From NCBI GenBank assembly GCA_004173475.1, contig SEBU01000006.1:347959-411958 (forward strand): 64,000 nt of DNA. Direction: 5' to 3'. The stretch comes from Gammaproteobacteria bacterium (GTDB lineage: Bacteria; Pseudomonadota; Gammaproteobacteria; Pseudomonadales; Cellvibrionaceae). Positions 9,002 through 18,748 of the stretch are shown here, in pieces. Below the pieces are notes generated by a model that saw only the letters and a list, made by a program, of their open reading frames with translations, had not been told where the DNA came from and did no database searches. Each line of letters starts with the position of its first letter. The first letter of the stretch is position 1. Position numbers and translations under genes: made by a program.

Positions 9002-10414
9002 ATGTCAGCTAATCTCAAAGCTCAGGTTGTTGTCCTCGGTAGCGGTCCCGGAGGCTATTCTGCTGCGTTCCGTGCGGCGGATTTAGGGTTGAAAGTCGTT
9101 ATGGTCGAACAATATTCAACGCTAGGTGGTGTGTGCCTGAATGTAGGTTGCATTCCCTCCAAGGCGTTACTACACGTGGCCGAAGTTATCAATGAATCCA
9201 GACATGCGGGCAATTTAGGAATTAGTTTTGGATCGGTAAATTATGATCTGGAAAAGGTACGCGCCTACAAGGAATCGGTTGTTGGCAAATTAGTGGGCGG
9301 CGTGACCAGTATGGCTAAAGGCCGTACAATAAAAATAGTGCAGGGCTACGGAACATTCGTGGACGATCACCATTTACAAGTGATCAATGGCGATGAGCAA
9401 ACTCTTGTTGAATTTGACCACGCTATCATCGCCGCAGGTTCAACCAGCGTAAAACTGCCGTTTATCCCGGAAGATCCGCGCATTTTTGATTCTACCGGCG
9501 CGCTGGAATTGAAATCGGTTCCCGCAAGATTATTGGTTATTGGCGGTGGAATTATCGGGCTTGAAATGGCAGCGGTTTACGAATCACTGGGCACCAAAGT
9601 CACGGTGGTCGAGTTTGCCGATCAACTCATCCCAGCAGCGGATAAAGACTTGGTGACGGTTTTTACGCGTTACAACAAAGATAAGTTCGAGCTACTACTT
9701 TCCACCAAGGTAGAGGCGGTCACCGCCAAGCCAGATGCGATTTACGTTAGGTTCAGCTCATCAGATGAAGAGCGCTCGTTCGACGCCGTTCTAGTTGCGG
9801 TAGGCCGGGCTCCCAATGGCAAAAAAATCGCTGCGGAAAAAGCAGGCGTTGCTGTGGACGAACGTGGATTTATATGTGTTAACAAATATCTCCAAACCAA
9901 TGTGCCGCATATCTTTGCGATTGGCGATATCGTCGGTCAACCCATGCTCGCACACAAAGCCAGCCACGAAGGTCATGCCGCAGCTGAAGTTATTGCAGGA
10001 CACAAACATGAATTTGCACCGCTAGCAATTCCTTCAATTGCCTACACCAATCCGGAAATTGCCTGGGTTGGTTTAACTGAAAAAGAAGCGAAACAAAAAG
10101 GTATTAATTATAAAACTGCGATTTACCCATGGACAGCAATTGGCCGCGCGTTGAGCGCAGATCGCAGCGAAGGAAAAACAAAATTAATTTATGATCCGGT
10201 TACTGATCGTTTACTCGGTGCAGGATTAGTCGGTGTTCACGCCGGCGAATTACTAGGCGAACTAACACTTGCGTTAGAATTTAATGCGAGCGTCGAGGAT
10301 ATTGCGTTAACAATTCATGCACATCCAACATTACATGAAAGCGTCGGCTTAGCAGCGGAATTAGCAACTGGAACTATTACCGATTTGCCTAATCCGGCTG
10401 CGTTGAAATCTTAA
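9002..10414 (+). CDS. lpdA: Dihydrolipoamide dehydrogenase (stand-alone)
   Basis: This 470-residue flavoprotein oxidises protein-bound dihydrolipoamide with NAD. It has the FAD-binding GSGPGGYSAA at residues 13-22, the redox disulfide CLNVGC followed by IPSK near residue 45, the NAD-binding GGGIIGLE near residue 182, the second FAD motif FAIGDIV near residue 310, and the catalytic His-Glu in HAHPTLHES near residue 447. All catalytic residues are present. No lipoyl acyltransferase or dehydrogenase E1 gene lies nearby. Instead it is paired with a divergent TetR gene and operators, so it is probably induced by a small molecule or redox stress rather than expressed with a dehydrogenase complex. 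Confidence 0.92.
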   Translation: MSANLKAQVVVLGSGPGGYSAAFRAADLGLKVVMVEQYSTLGGVCLNVGCIPSKALLHVAEVINESRHAGNLGISFGSVNYDLEKVRAYKESVVGKLVGGVTSMAKGRTIKIVQGYGTFVDDHHLQVINGDEQTLVEFDHAIIAAGSTSVKLPFIPEDPRIFDSTGALELKSVPARLLVIGGGIIGLEMAAVYESLGTKVTVVEFADQLIPAADKDLVTVFTRYNKDKFELLLSTKVEAVTAKPDAIYVRFSSSDEERSFDAVLVAVGRAPNGKKIAAEKAGVAVDERGFICVNKYLQTNVPHIFAIGDIVGQPMLAHKASHEGHAAAEVIAGHKHEFAPLAIPSIAYTNPEIAWVGLTEKEAKQKGINYKTAIYPWTAIGRALSADRSEGKTKLIYDPVTDRLLGAGLVGVHAGELLGELTLALEFNASVEDIALTIHAHPTLHESVGLAAELATGTITDLPNPAALKS

Positions 10415-10440
10415 TCATTTAAAATTAATAAATCCCAAAT

Positions 10441-10477
10441 AAAAAAGGCCAAGATATTAAATATCTTGGCCTTTTTT
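10441..10477. terminator. Bidirectional terminator between lpd and ridA
   Basis: An A6 run, an 11-bp stem (GGCCAAGATAT / ATATCTTGGCC) with a 3-base loop, and a T6 run. The symmetric layout fits rho-independent termination of the two convergent genes on either side. Confidence 0.92.
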
Positions 10478-10539
10478 ATTTTAAGTTTTATTTGAACATC
10501 TAGCGTCCAAATTTAACCCCAATCGTAAAAATACTTTAC

Positions 10540-10923
10540 TTAAATTACCATGACTCCATCGGCTTCGATTAGCGATGCACGTGGCAATTGATTTATTCCT
10601 ACCGCAGCGCGGGCTGGATAAGGAGTGGAAAAATATTGTCCCATCACTTCATTAACAATCGGGAAGTTCGCCAAATCGGTTAGATAAATATTCAGCTTAA
10701 CGATGTCCTTAAGTCCACCACCAGCTGCTTCGCAGACTGCGCGTAGATTTTTAAAAACCTGATGCGCTTGCGCAGCAAAATCACCATCGACCAATTGCAT
10801 AGAGATTGGGTCAAGTGGAATTTGGCCCGATAAATAAACAGTGTTATTCACTTTCACTGCTTGTGAATAAGTGCCTATGGCGGCTGGAGCGTTATCACTA
10901 TGGATAATAGCTTTATTAGTCAT
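10540..10923 (-). CDS. ridA: RidA-family 2-iminobutanoate/2-iminopropanoate deaminase
   Basis: RidA hydrolyses reactive enamine/imine intermediates made by PLP-dependent enzymes and so protects other enzymes. The 127-residue protein has the family's expected length and signature: [14 protein letters not shown] at the start, [11 protein letters not shown] near residue 29, and the C-terminal [25 protein letters not shown] with the arginine that holds the substrate carboxylate. In pseudomonads ridA sits directly after spoT; here two other genes (504-residue secreted protein and a GFA-like protein) lie between them. Confidence 0.93.
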   Translation of the reverse strand: MTNKAIIHSDNAPAAIGTYSQAVKVNNTVYLSGQIPLDPISMQLVDGDFAAQAHQVFKNLRAVCEAAGGGLKDIVKLNIYLTDLANFPIVNEVMGQYFSTPYPARAAVGINQLPRASLIEADGVMVI

Positions 10924-11178
10924 GGTTAAAATCCTTAATATATAAACTGCTTATTGTGATAATACTGACTTGGGAAGGAAGCGAGTATAGAGAAGCAAAA
11001 GGCATGCGGCTAGGGTTCGTTAGTCAACAAAACCTTACCCAAAACTTCTGCGTGACTTGCTGATAAACGGTATTATAGCTGCCAATTCCATTGGTGGTAT
11101 TCAGATTGCGTTCATTGATTGCATCCTATAGTTCCACCGCCGATTCAATTCTGCTTCTTTAGTTTTAACAGGATTATC

Positions 11179-12693
11179 ATGACTTACGCAAAACGCCTAG
11201 TAGCTCCTATTTTTTCCCTCGGTTTATTGTCCGCCTGCATCTCAGCCTACGCTGAAGATAAGTCTTCGGTATTCTCCAGCGACTTTGATAATGAATCGTC
11301 TAAATGGGCCCTAATGTATGGCGCCGAAATACAAACAGGTCAGGCGCATTCTGCAGACAAATCTATCAAAATCGAAAACGAAGCGTCAATTCGTACCAAA
11401 ACTATGGTTGCTGAAGCCGGCACTATGGAAATTTGGTTGCGCACATCTACACCTGTCACCAATTACAAAATTAAAGTGTTGGTGAACACGTCTCTCAGTA
11501 ATGACGCTGGCTGGGTTCAGGCCGGCGTGCTCGAAGGCACCAACAGCGACACTGAATATCATGCCAAACGTGTGTCAGTGGATGATCCTGGCAAAAAATA
11601 TTTGCGCCTGGATGTAGAAACAGTTGGTGGCGTTTTGAATATCGACGACATTACTGTTGATAGAATTTTGTTAAGCACCGCGCTGCAAAAAAATCAGCAA
11701 CAAGTTTTTGATGAAGTTATGGGTAAACTTCGCGATGACCAAAGCTATCAAATACAAACCGAAGCGCTAAAAAAACTTGGTGACAATTACACATCGCAAA
11801 TTGAAACCCAGCGTCAATATATCGAATACTCCAACGGAATTTATTCAACAATCTCGCTGGTGCTTGCTACTTCCGAACGTAGCAAAATGGCGAACCCGTT
11901 GGGCTACGCGACTTTTAAACATGTTATTGATGACGTGAAAAAAGTATCATCACCAATTCAAAAAACTCGTTTGGATTCGTTGATTCGCCCGTTTGGTGAT
12001 ATTGCCACGGCATCACTCAACGTGGTTACTGCAGGCGCATTTACGGCATTCGCTGAGCCCTTTAAATCAATCGTTGCAACCACATTTGAAAAATCGTCCT
12101 ATGAAAATTCTGGCGTAAGTAAAGACGCGCAAAAATTTGCTGAAAAGAATGGCTTAAATACGTATCAAACGGCCGAGAAATTTTTGGGTGAAATTGAGAA
12201 AGAATTAGCCAAAGCTAACGGCTTGGATAAAGACCTTGCCGATATTCAAGCGGACGTCGATAGATTTCGTAAAGATTTAAGTAAACATTTGAAAGATTAT
12301 TTAATTTACGGTGGTCAGGACAAACAATCTGAAAACTTTAATCGTGTGATGAGTAAAGATGATCAAGTTCGCGCTGCCGCACTCAAGTCCATCAACGAAG
12401 GTTTTGCAAAACAAGCTGAGGCTGTACAAACACGTTCAACATCCAACGCACAATTAGTGCAATTTATGTTGCGTGCAAACAGTAACATAGATGAGTTGCA
12501 GGAATACAAAGAGCGCTTTAATCAAATTACGTCAGCGATGATTACCTTCTACGATAAATTTGATAAATCTATCGCGCCAGATCAAAACCCTTTCAGCAAT
12601 GCAGATGACCGCAAAGCTTGGGAAATGCACGCAACTAAAACGCGCAACTACATCCAGCAGTCGAAAGAAGCATTTAAGAAAGCTTACCTTTAA
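11179..12693 (+). CDS. Exported protein of unknown function with helical C-terminal part
   Basis: I do not recognise this 504-residue protein. From the ATG at 11179 (AACAGG upstream) it has an N-terminal export signal. An LSAC lipobox-like sequence ends at Cys20, and a standard signal-peptidase I site (AYA before EDK) is also possible, so it is either a lipoprotein or periplasmic. Residues about 35-165 look beta-rich, like a galactose-binding/carbohydrate-binding fold (FSSDFDNESSKWA, then MEIWLRTST). Residues about 170-504 are charged and mostly helical, with likely coiled coil. A strong terminator follows. It interrupts the spoT-ridA neighbourhood, so it is probably a recent arrival. Confidence 0.75.
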   Translation: MTYAKRLVAPIFSLGLLSACISAYAEDKSSVFSSDFDNESSKWALMYGAEIQTGQAHSADKSIKIENEASIRTKTMVAEAGTMEIWLRTSTPVTNYKIKVLVNTSLSNDAGWVQAGVLEGTNSDTEYHAKRVSVDDPGKKYLRLDVETVGGVLNIDDITVDRILLSTALQKNQQQVFDEVMGKLRDDQSYQIQTEALKKLGDNYTSQIETQRQYIEYSNGIYSTISLVLATSERSKMANPLGYATFKHVIDDVKKVSSPIQKTRLDSLIRPFGDIATASLNVVTAGAFTAFAEPFKSIVATTFEKSSYENSGVSKDAQKFAEKNGLNTYQTAEKFLGEIEKELAKANGLDKDLADIQADVDRFRKDLSKHLKDYLIYGGQDKQSENFNRVMSKDDQVRAAALKSINEGFAKQAEAVQTRSTSNAQLVQFMLRANSNIDELQEYKERFNQITSAMITFYDKFDKSIAPDQNPFSNADDRKAWEMHATKTRNYIQQSKEAFKKAYL

Positions 12694-12723
12694 GAAACCT
12701 TACCTCAAGATGGGTAACAAAAT

Positions 12724-12750
12724 AAAAAGCCTGCAGATGCAGGCTTTTTT
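12724..12750. terminator. Terminator between convergent genes
   Basis: AAAAAGCCTGCA-GA-TGCAGGCTTTTTT forms a long stem with A and T runs on both sides. It lies between the 504-residue protein gene and the convergent GFA-like gene and can act in both directions. Confidence 0.9.
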
Positions 12751-12758
12751 ATTAGCGC

Positions 12759-13139
12759 CTATTTTGATAATACGGCCAGCTCGTGACCTTGAGACTCCCA
12801 TTCCTGTCCATTAAAAGACATAGTTTTTATTTTGGTAAAACCTGTCTTATCCAAACAGCGAAAATTAATGCTAAATCCGTCTGGATTGGAACGGGGAACA
12901 TAGAAAGGTTTGCATCCGCAGTTTTTGCAAAAATAATGTTGGGCAACACGAGTGTTAAATGTGTAGGTCGTTAAATTATCCATGCCTTTAACTAGTTGAA
13001 ATTGCTTTTTGGACACAATCAAATGTAAAAAACCGGTGCGGCTACACATCGAACAATTACATTCATATAATTCAATTTCAGCGGGGGCTTCAATCTGAAT
13101 AACGACTGCACCACAGTGGCAAGACCCGGCGTGCTTCAT
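12759..13139 (-). CDS. GFA/CENP-V family zinc-binding protein
   Basis: A 126-residue member of the GFA fold family. Zinc ligands appear as SCHCGAV near residue 6, CNCSMCSR near residue 28 and FCKNCGCKPF near residue 69. The last motif, followed by Y and P, resembles the CENP-V/GFA C-terminal signature more closely than the protein at 7810. Biochemical function is unknown for most of the family. It lies nine bases after spoT on the same strand and may be transcribed with it, in the place where ridA would be expected. Confidence 0.85.
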   Translation of the reverse strand: MKHAGSCHCGAVVIQIEAPAEIELYECNCSMCSRTGFLHLIVSKKQFQLVKGMDNLTTYTFNTRVAQHYFCKNCGCKPFYVPRSNPDGFSINFRCLDKTGFTKIKTMSFNGQEWESQGHELAVLSK

Positions 13140-13148
13140 AAGTTCTAC

Positions 13149-15260
13149 TTAATTCTTACTACGATGAATTCGTATCACAAAACTCAGCAAGCGAATTCTG
13201 CGCAAAATATTGGCGAGATGAACTCGGTTTTGTACGCCTATGGATAAATTAATTACGCTGTTGTGCGCATCGCGTTCTTGTACGTTGATGTGTTCGATAC
13301 TGCCCGCTTCTTCATTAATACGGTTGGCAATAGTTGCAATAACTCCGCGCTCGCTTTTCACCTCAACACGCACGTCTACCAAAAATTCACCGCTTACATT
13401 TGCAGCCCAATTCACCTGACTTATTTTTTCAGGGCTATTTCGTAAATCAGTTATGTTGCGACAGGTATCCTGATGGATTACTAAACCTTTTCCAGAGCTG
13501 ATGTGGCCAATGATCGGATCGCCAGGAATAGGTCGGCAACAACGTGCAAAACTGATCATCATGCCTTCGGCAGAATCTATTGTAATGGGCGCGTTGTTGC
13601 TTGCTCGCACTTTCGGCTCTGTATCTGGCTTAAGCAGTTTCGCAACTGAGGACGCCACGCGATTACCCAAACCAATTTCTTCCAGCAGTGCTTCGAAAGA
13701 TTCTACTTTTGTGTCAGTTAATAATTTTTGATGTTGTTCATTAGTGAGCGCGTCGAAATTTATTTGTACATCACTAAATGCTTTACTTAACAAACGACGA
13801 CCTAAAGCAATCGACTGATTGTGTCGCTGATTTTTCAGGAAGTGGCGAATCGCGCTACGCGCTTTTCCCGATACCGCAAAATTAAGCCAGTTGGGATTTG
13901 GTTGCGCGCCCTGCGCTGTCATGATCGTAACTTTCTGACCGCTCGATAGCGGTTGCGACAAAGGCGCTAGTCGGCCGTTAATACGACATGCAACACACGC
14001 ATTGCCTACATCCGTATGTACTGCATAAGCGAAATCGACCGCCGTTGCACCTGTGGGCAATTCAACAATTTTTCCTTTAGGAGTGAACACATAAACTTCG
14101 TCAGGAAAGAGATCAATTTTTACGTTTTCAATAAATTCGAGCGAGTCGCCAGCGCGCTTTTGCATTTCAAGCAAACCCTGCACCCATTGGCGCGCGCGAT
14201 TGTGACTGATATTCACCGTATCGCTACTATTGGATTTATAGAGAAAATGCGCCGCGATTCCGCTATTCGCCATCTCGTCCATTTCTTTAGTGCGGATTTG
14301 CACTTCAATCGGAACGCCATGCATTCCGACCAATACGGTATGTAAGGATTGATAGCCGTTGGCTTTTGGAATTGCGATGTAATCTTTAAATTCTCCCGCG
14401 ACAGGCTTGTAAAGATTATGGACAACACCAAGCGCGCGGTAACAGGTGTCCACGCTATCCACAATAATGCGGAAGGCGTAAACATCCATAATTTCCTTGA
14501 AGAATTTTTTCTTGGTGCGCATCTTTTCGTAAATGCTGAAAAGATGTTTTTCGCGGCCAATTACAATTGCTGTTAAATTTTCGCTCGTTAAACGCTTTTC
14601 CAACGCAGTTTGAATTTGCTCAACTAATTCTTTGCGATTACCGCGCGCACTTTTGAGTGCAGCTTGCAGACGCGTAGCTCGTAACGGATACATGGAATAG
14701 AAGCCGCGATCTTCCAATTCCAAGCGCAAATCATTCATGCCCAATCGATGCGCAATGGGTGCGTAGATTTCGAGGGTTTCTTTTGCGATGCGGCGTTTCT
14801 TGTCTGGCGGCATGGCACCCAAGGTACGCATGTTGTGGAGACGGTCAGCAAGCTTTACTAAAATCACACGCAAATCATTCGCCATGGCGAGCGCCATTTT
14901 CTGGAAGTTCTCAGCTTGCTTTTCTGCGTGGGATTCAAATTCGATTTGCGTTAATTTACTGACGCCATCCACCAAATCCGCGACGGGTTCGCCGAATTGT
15001 TTTGCGATGGCTTTTTTGCTGATTCCAGTATCTTCAATAACATCGTGCAACATTGCCGCCATAAGGCTTTGGTGATCCATATGCATGGTCGCCAAAATAT
15101 CCGCTACTGCTAGCGGATGCGTTATGTAAGCTTCCCCGCTGCGGCGCTTCTGACCATCGTGTGCTTGCTCAGCATAGAAGTACGCGCGCTTCACCAAATT
15201 AATTTGGGGCGCTTCCAGATAAGACGAAAGCCGATGGCTTAAGGCTTCAATGGTTTGCAA
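13149..15260 (-). CDS. spoT: Bifunctional (p)ppGpp synthase/hydrolase SpoT
   Basis: SpoT sets the level of the stringent-response alarmone. The 703-residue protein contains the HD hydrolase domain (HDVIEDTG near residue 68, then KLADRLHNMRTL near 135), the synthetase domain (IMDVYAFRIIVDSVDTC near 260 and KDYIAIPKANGYQSLHT near 292), a TGS domain (VFTPKGKIVELPTGATAVDFAY near 392), and a C-terminal ACT domain (about 625-703). Both catalytic halves look intact. The start is a TTG with GGAG seven bases upstream; the frame is closed just upstream by TAG-TGA, and no ATG fits. A terminator separates it from rpoZ. Confidence 0.97.
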   Translation of the reverse strand: MQTIEALSHRLSSYLEAPQINLVKRAYFYAEQAHDGQKRRSGEAYITHPLAVADILATMHMDHQSLMAAMLHDVIEDTGISKKAIAKQFGEPVADLVDGVSKLTQIEFESHAEKQAENFQKMALAMANDLRVILVKLADRLHNMRTLGAMPPDKKRRIAKETLEIYAPIAHRLGMNDLRLELEDRGFYSMYPLRATRLQAALKSARGNRKELVEQIQTALEKRLTSENLTAIVIGREKHLFSIYEKMRTKKKFFKEIMDVYAFRIIVDSVDTCYRALGVVHNLYKPVAGEFKDYIAIPKANGYQSLHTVLVGMHGVPIEVQIRTKEMDEMANSGIAAHFLYKSNSSDTVNISHNRARQWVQGLLEMQKRAGDSLEFIENVKIDLFPDEVYVFTPKGKIVELPTGATAVDFAYAVHTDVGNACVACRINGRLAPLSQPLSSGQKVTIMTAQGAQPNPNWLNFAVSGKARSAIRHFLKNQRHNQSIALGRRLLSKAFSDVQINFDALTNEQHQKLLTDTKVESFEALLEEIGLGNRVASSVAKLLKPDTEPKVRASNNAPITIDSAEGMMISFARCCRPIPGDPIIGHISSGKGLVIHQDTCRNITDLRNSPEKISQVNWAANVSGEFLVDVRVEVKSERGVIATIANRINEEAGSIEHINVQERDAHNSVINLSIGVQNRVHLANILRRIRLLSFVIRIHRSKN

Positions 15261-15350
15261 TGTCGTACTCCGATATCACTAGTTTACAAGACTGGTATTC
15301 AAGTTTGAGTGTACCGCCAAATACTGAACAAAAGGTGAATTTTAGGCAAC

Positions 15351-15388
15351 AAAAAACCCGCTGAATCTGAGACTTAGCGGGTTTTTTT
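15351..15388 (-). terminator. Terminator after rpoZ
   Basis: ACCCGCT and AGCGGGT pair around a 13-base loop, with A6 on one side and T7 on the other. On the minus strand it follows rpoZ and precedes spoT, so spoT probably needs its own promoter or read-through. Confidence 0.85.
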
Positions 15389-15403
15389 GAGCTTACAGCG
15401 AAA

Positions 15404-15655
15404 TTAGAGTTCGTTGTCGTATACGCGCTCTGGTTTAGGCTGTGGCAATGTTTCTTTTTCGAGAAGAATACTTGCGTCGATAAAACCTTCTTCGATTTCA
15501 CGCAGGGCGATAACAGTTGGCTTATCATTTTCTGGCGCAACATGGGGTTCTTTACCACCAATTGCCAATTGGCGTGCGCGACGGCTGCTAACCATAACCA
15601 ATTCAAAACGGTTATCAACGTGATTCAAACAATCTTCAACAGTAATACGTGCCAT
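15404..15655 (-). CDS. rpoZ: RNA polymerase omega subunit
   Basis: Omega helps assemble RNA polymerase by binding the beta-prime subunit and forms part of a (p)ppGpp site. The 83-residue protein starts [20 protein letters not shown] and contains RARQLAIGG and [10 protein letters not shown], the conserved core of the family. The C-terminal tail is short and acidic. It lies 117 bp after gmk and before spoT on the same strand, the standard proteobacterial order. Confidence 0.97.
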   Translation of the reverse strand: MARITVEDCLNHVDNRFELVMVSSRRARQLAIGGKEPHVAPENDKPTVIALREIEEGFIDASILLEKETLPQPKPERVYDNEL

Positions 15656-15772
15656 AACTTTGTACTCGATAAAAACGCGACGAGTTGTCGCCTTAAAAAA
15701 GTGGGCGCATTATGCGCTAGATAGAGTAAAACTGCCAAGGGAAGCTTATAAAATAACCGCCTCGTAAGGAAA

Positions 15773-16450
<678 letters not shown>

Positions 16451-16543
16451 TTATGGGCGCGCAGGTTTATGTAGGGTAATTAAACACTTGGTAATTCGCG
16501 GGTTTGTGGCATAGTAGTGGCCAGTCTTTCAAAGAAATTCATC

Positions 16544-16771
16544 ATGCTGCAACAACTCCTTTCCATCACCCAGACTGCCGAACGCCTGCGGGTTCGACCT
16601 GAATATGTTCGTGAACTGGTTAAGAAAAAACGCCTGACTTTTACGCATGGTGAACAGCTGGATGCCGGAGAGGTGGAAAAGCTTGCCAAGCTTATGGATA
16701 AACTTCGTCATAACGGCATAGCGACCCTCGTTAAGATCGTTGATGAAAAAGGCGAGCTAGAGCCTAAGTAA
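16544..16771 (+). CDS. Small helix-turn-helix protein
   Basis: A 75-residue protein from the ATG at 16544 (a GTG at 16517 would add nine residues). Residues 7-31 (SITQTAERLRVRPEYVRELVK) look like the winged helix-turn-helix of excisionase or MerR-like proteins, with the recognition helix around YVRELVKKKRL. The remainder is helical and charged. No integrase or phage gene is nearby, so an excisionase role is not supported. It is divergent from gmk and is followed by a strong terminator. DNA binding is inferred from the motif only. Confidence 0.7.
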   Translation: MLQQLLSITQTAERLRVRPEYVRELVKKKRLTFTHGEQLDAGEVEKLAKLMDKLRHNGIATLVKIVDEKGELEPK

Positions 16772-16776
16772 TCTAT

Positions 16777-16805
16777 AAAAAAACCCGGCAAGAGCCGGGC
16801 TTTTT
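16777..16805. terminator. Terminator between convergent genes
   Basis: A7 run, CCCGGC-AAGA-GCCGGG stem, then CTTTTT. It serves the small HTH gene and can also end the convergent flavin oxidoreductase transcript. Confidence 0.88.
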
Positions 16806-16833
16806 ATTGAAATGATCGAACTATACAAATCTA

Positions 16834-17892
16834 TCATGCAACTTCGGGATAATCCGTATAGCCCACCGCTGTTGGGCCGTATACGCTCTCCCAATTTACA
16901 TCTGCTAAAGGCGAACCTTGCTGAAAACGGTTAAGTAAATCTGGGTTAGCGATGTAGGTTGAGCCAAAGGCAACCGCAGTCGCACCACCTCTCTTGATTA
17001 AGGCTTCAGCGGATTCCTGAGTAAACTTTTCGTTGGCGATGTACGCCCCACCAAATGCTTCTTTAATTTTGTCGCCAATCGAATCATCAGCCTGATACTC
17101 ACGCGCGCAGATAAACGCAATATTACGTTTGCCCAACTCACGCGCCAAATGAGTAAACAAGGCTACCGGATCAGAATCACCCATAGTATGGGAGTCGCCG
17201 CGCGGCGCAATATGGAAACCCACACGACCTGCACCCCAAACAGAGATAACTGCGTCGGCAATTTCCAAGGCAAATCGAACCCGGTTTTCAATACTGCCAC
17301 CATATTGATCGGTGCGATGGTTGGTGCTGTCTTGCAAGAATTGGTCAATCAAATAACCATTGGCGCCGTGAATTTCAACCCCGTCAAAACCAGCCGCCTT
17401 GGCATTTGCTGCGCCCTTACGAAACGCCTCGACTATGCCTGGAATTTCACTTGTCTCTAGCGCGCGCGGTGTAACGTAAGCTTTCTCCGGCCGCACTAGG
17501 CTCACATGACCTTCGGCTGCTATAGCACTTGGAGCTACGGGTTGCTCGCCATTCAAAAACATGGGGTCGGAAATACGCCCAACATGCCAGAGCTGCAATA
17601 TCATCTTTCCACCTTTTGCATGCACGGCACCCGTTACTTTCTTCCAACCGTCAACCTGCTCGTCCGACCAGATTCCCGGTGTTCTCGCATAGCCCACGCC
17701 CATGGGCGTAACCGCAGTAGCTTCACTGATAATCAACCCAGCATTCGCCCGCTGCGAATAATAAGTCGCCATTAAACTATTAGGTACGCGATTGTCGGTG
17801 CCTGTGCCGCGAGAGCGCGTTAAGGGTGCCATGACGACGCGATTGGTTAATTCCAAATCGCCGATTTTTACAGGTTCAAATAAAACAGACAT
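16834..17892 (-). CDS. Old yellow enzyme-type NADH:flavin oxidoreductase
   Basis: A 352-residue FMN-dependent ene-reductase of the OYE/NemA group, which reduces activated C=C bonds or nitro compounds with NAD(P)H. The TIM-barrel features are VVMAPLTRSRG near residue 19 with the flavin-binding region, LQLWHVGR near residue 99, and HGANGYLIDQFLQDSTNHRTD near residue 177 with the His-x-x-Asn pair that holds the substrate. A good AAGGTGG site precedes the ATG. It faces the EF-hand gene across a 238-bp divergent gap. The natural substrate is unknown. Confidence 0.92.
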   Translation of the reverse strand: MSVLFEPVKIGDLELTNRVVMAPLTRSRGTGTDNRVPNSLMATYYSQRANAGLIISEATAVTPMGVGYARTPGIWSDEQVDGWKKVTGAVHAKGGKMILQLWHVGRISDPMFLNGEQPVAPSAIAAEGHVSLVRPEKAYVTPRALETSEIPGIVEAFRKGAANAKAAGFDGVEIHGANGYLIDQFLQDSTNHRTDQYGGSIENRVRFALEIADAVISVWGAGRVGFHIAPRGDSHTMGDSDPVALFTHLARELGKRNIAFICAREYQADDSIGDKIKEAFGGAYIANEKFTQESAEALIKRGGATAVAFGSTYIANPDLLNRFQQGSPLADVNWESVYGPTAVGYTDYPEVA

Positions 17893-18130
17893 AAAGCCAC
17901 CTTGATGATCAAAATATGACGGACGTTAAAACGTCAACTGAGCGAGAAATTCAATGAGGCGCTCCAGGTGAAACTTCAAGGTGGGCAGAAAAACAGGTTA
18001 CAAATATCATGTTTCCTGGCATGTATCGCCTTAATCATCAGGCTGGCACAAAAAGCGGCAAAAAGTGCTCAATGTTTAATCATATCGGCCGTTAAGCTTT
18101 GTGACTATTTCACGAAAAGCAGGAGCGCCA

Positions 18131-18748
18131 ATGATTATCACCGATGCACGAGTGGCTATGGCTACCAGTCACGATTACCGCGAGAGCCACGAAATAACTG
18201 AAAAGCTCGATTTTTGGCTTACTGCAAGAGGAACTGAAGGCCCAATCCACGAGAAAACAAAATCCCTGCGCAACGATGAACATGTGGTTATCTCGCCGCA
18301 AGGTTTTTCCCTTTCTGAATTGCGCACTCGTGGCCAAAACCTGCACCTCGATACCAAAATGGATTCTCGCTCGCGCATTAACCTAATGGTGTTGAAGCAT
18401 CTCTATGAGAGCATTCCCGGGCGGCCCATGAATATGATCGATCCATCTGCAACGCCAATTAATACTCCGGAAGGCTCTACAGAGACGAGGCCGCAAACAC
18501 TTCAAGCTGACGCGATTCCACCTTCGGTGAGCCTGCCCGTATCCACTTCATCCTCTGCCGGCTTTGGACTCACCTACCAACATCTTGAACGCTACCAAGA
18601 GCAGGAAAAAATGCAATTTAATGCCGAGGGAGTTATTCGCACGCAAGATGGCCGCGAAATCGCTTTCTCGACTTCGCTCAGCATGAGCCGTAGCTACATG
18701 GAAGAATCTAACTTGTCCATACGAGCTGGTGATGCAAAAAAAAATTGA
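18131..18748 (+). CDS. N-terminal part of a frameshifted EF-hand-type protein
   Basis: The ATG at 18131 has AGGAG five bases upstream and gives 205 residues. I do not recognise a named domain. The middle is rich in Pro, Thr and Ser (about residues 115-155) and suggests a linker. The frame ends in a stop right after an A9 run at 18736-18744. Reading one A fewer would give GAT GCA AAA AAA ATT GAT CCG and run straight into the next reading frame, whose first residues (IDPLVINFDGKG) look like a continuation. The two parts were probably one gene of about 370 codons. Confidence 0.6.
   Translation: MIITDARVAMATSHDYRESHEITEKLDFWLTARGTEGPIHEKTKSLRNDEHVVISPQGFSLSELRTRGQNLHLDTKMDSRSRINLMVLKHLYESIPGRPMNMIDPSATPINTPEGSTETRPQTLQADAIPPSVSLPVSTSSSAGFGLTYQHLERYQEQEKMQFNAEGVIRTQDGREIAFSTSLSMSRSYMEESNLSIRAGDAKKN

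Noticed and set aside
16544..16771. Phage excisionase suggested by the small HTH protein
   Set aside because: No integrase, attachment site or phage gene was found around it.
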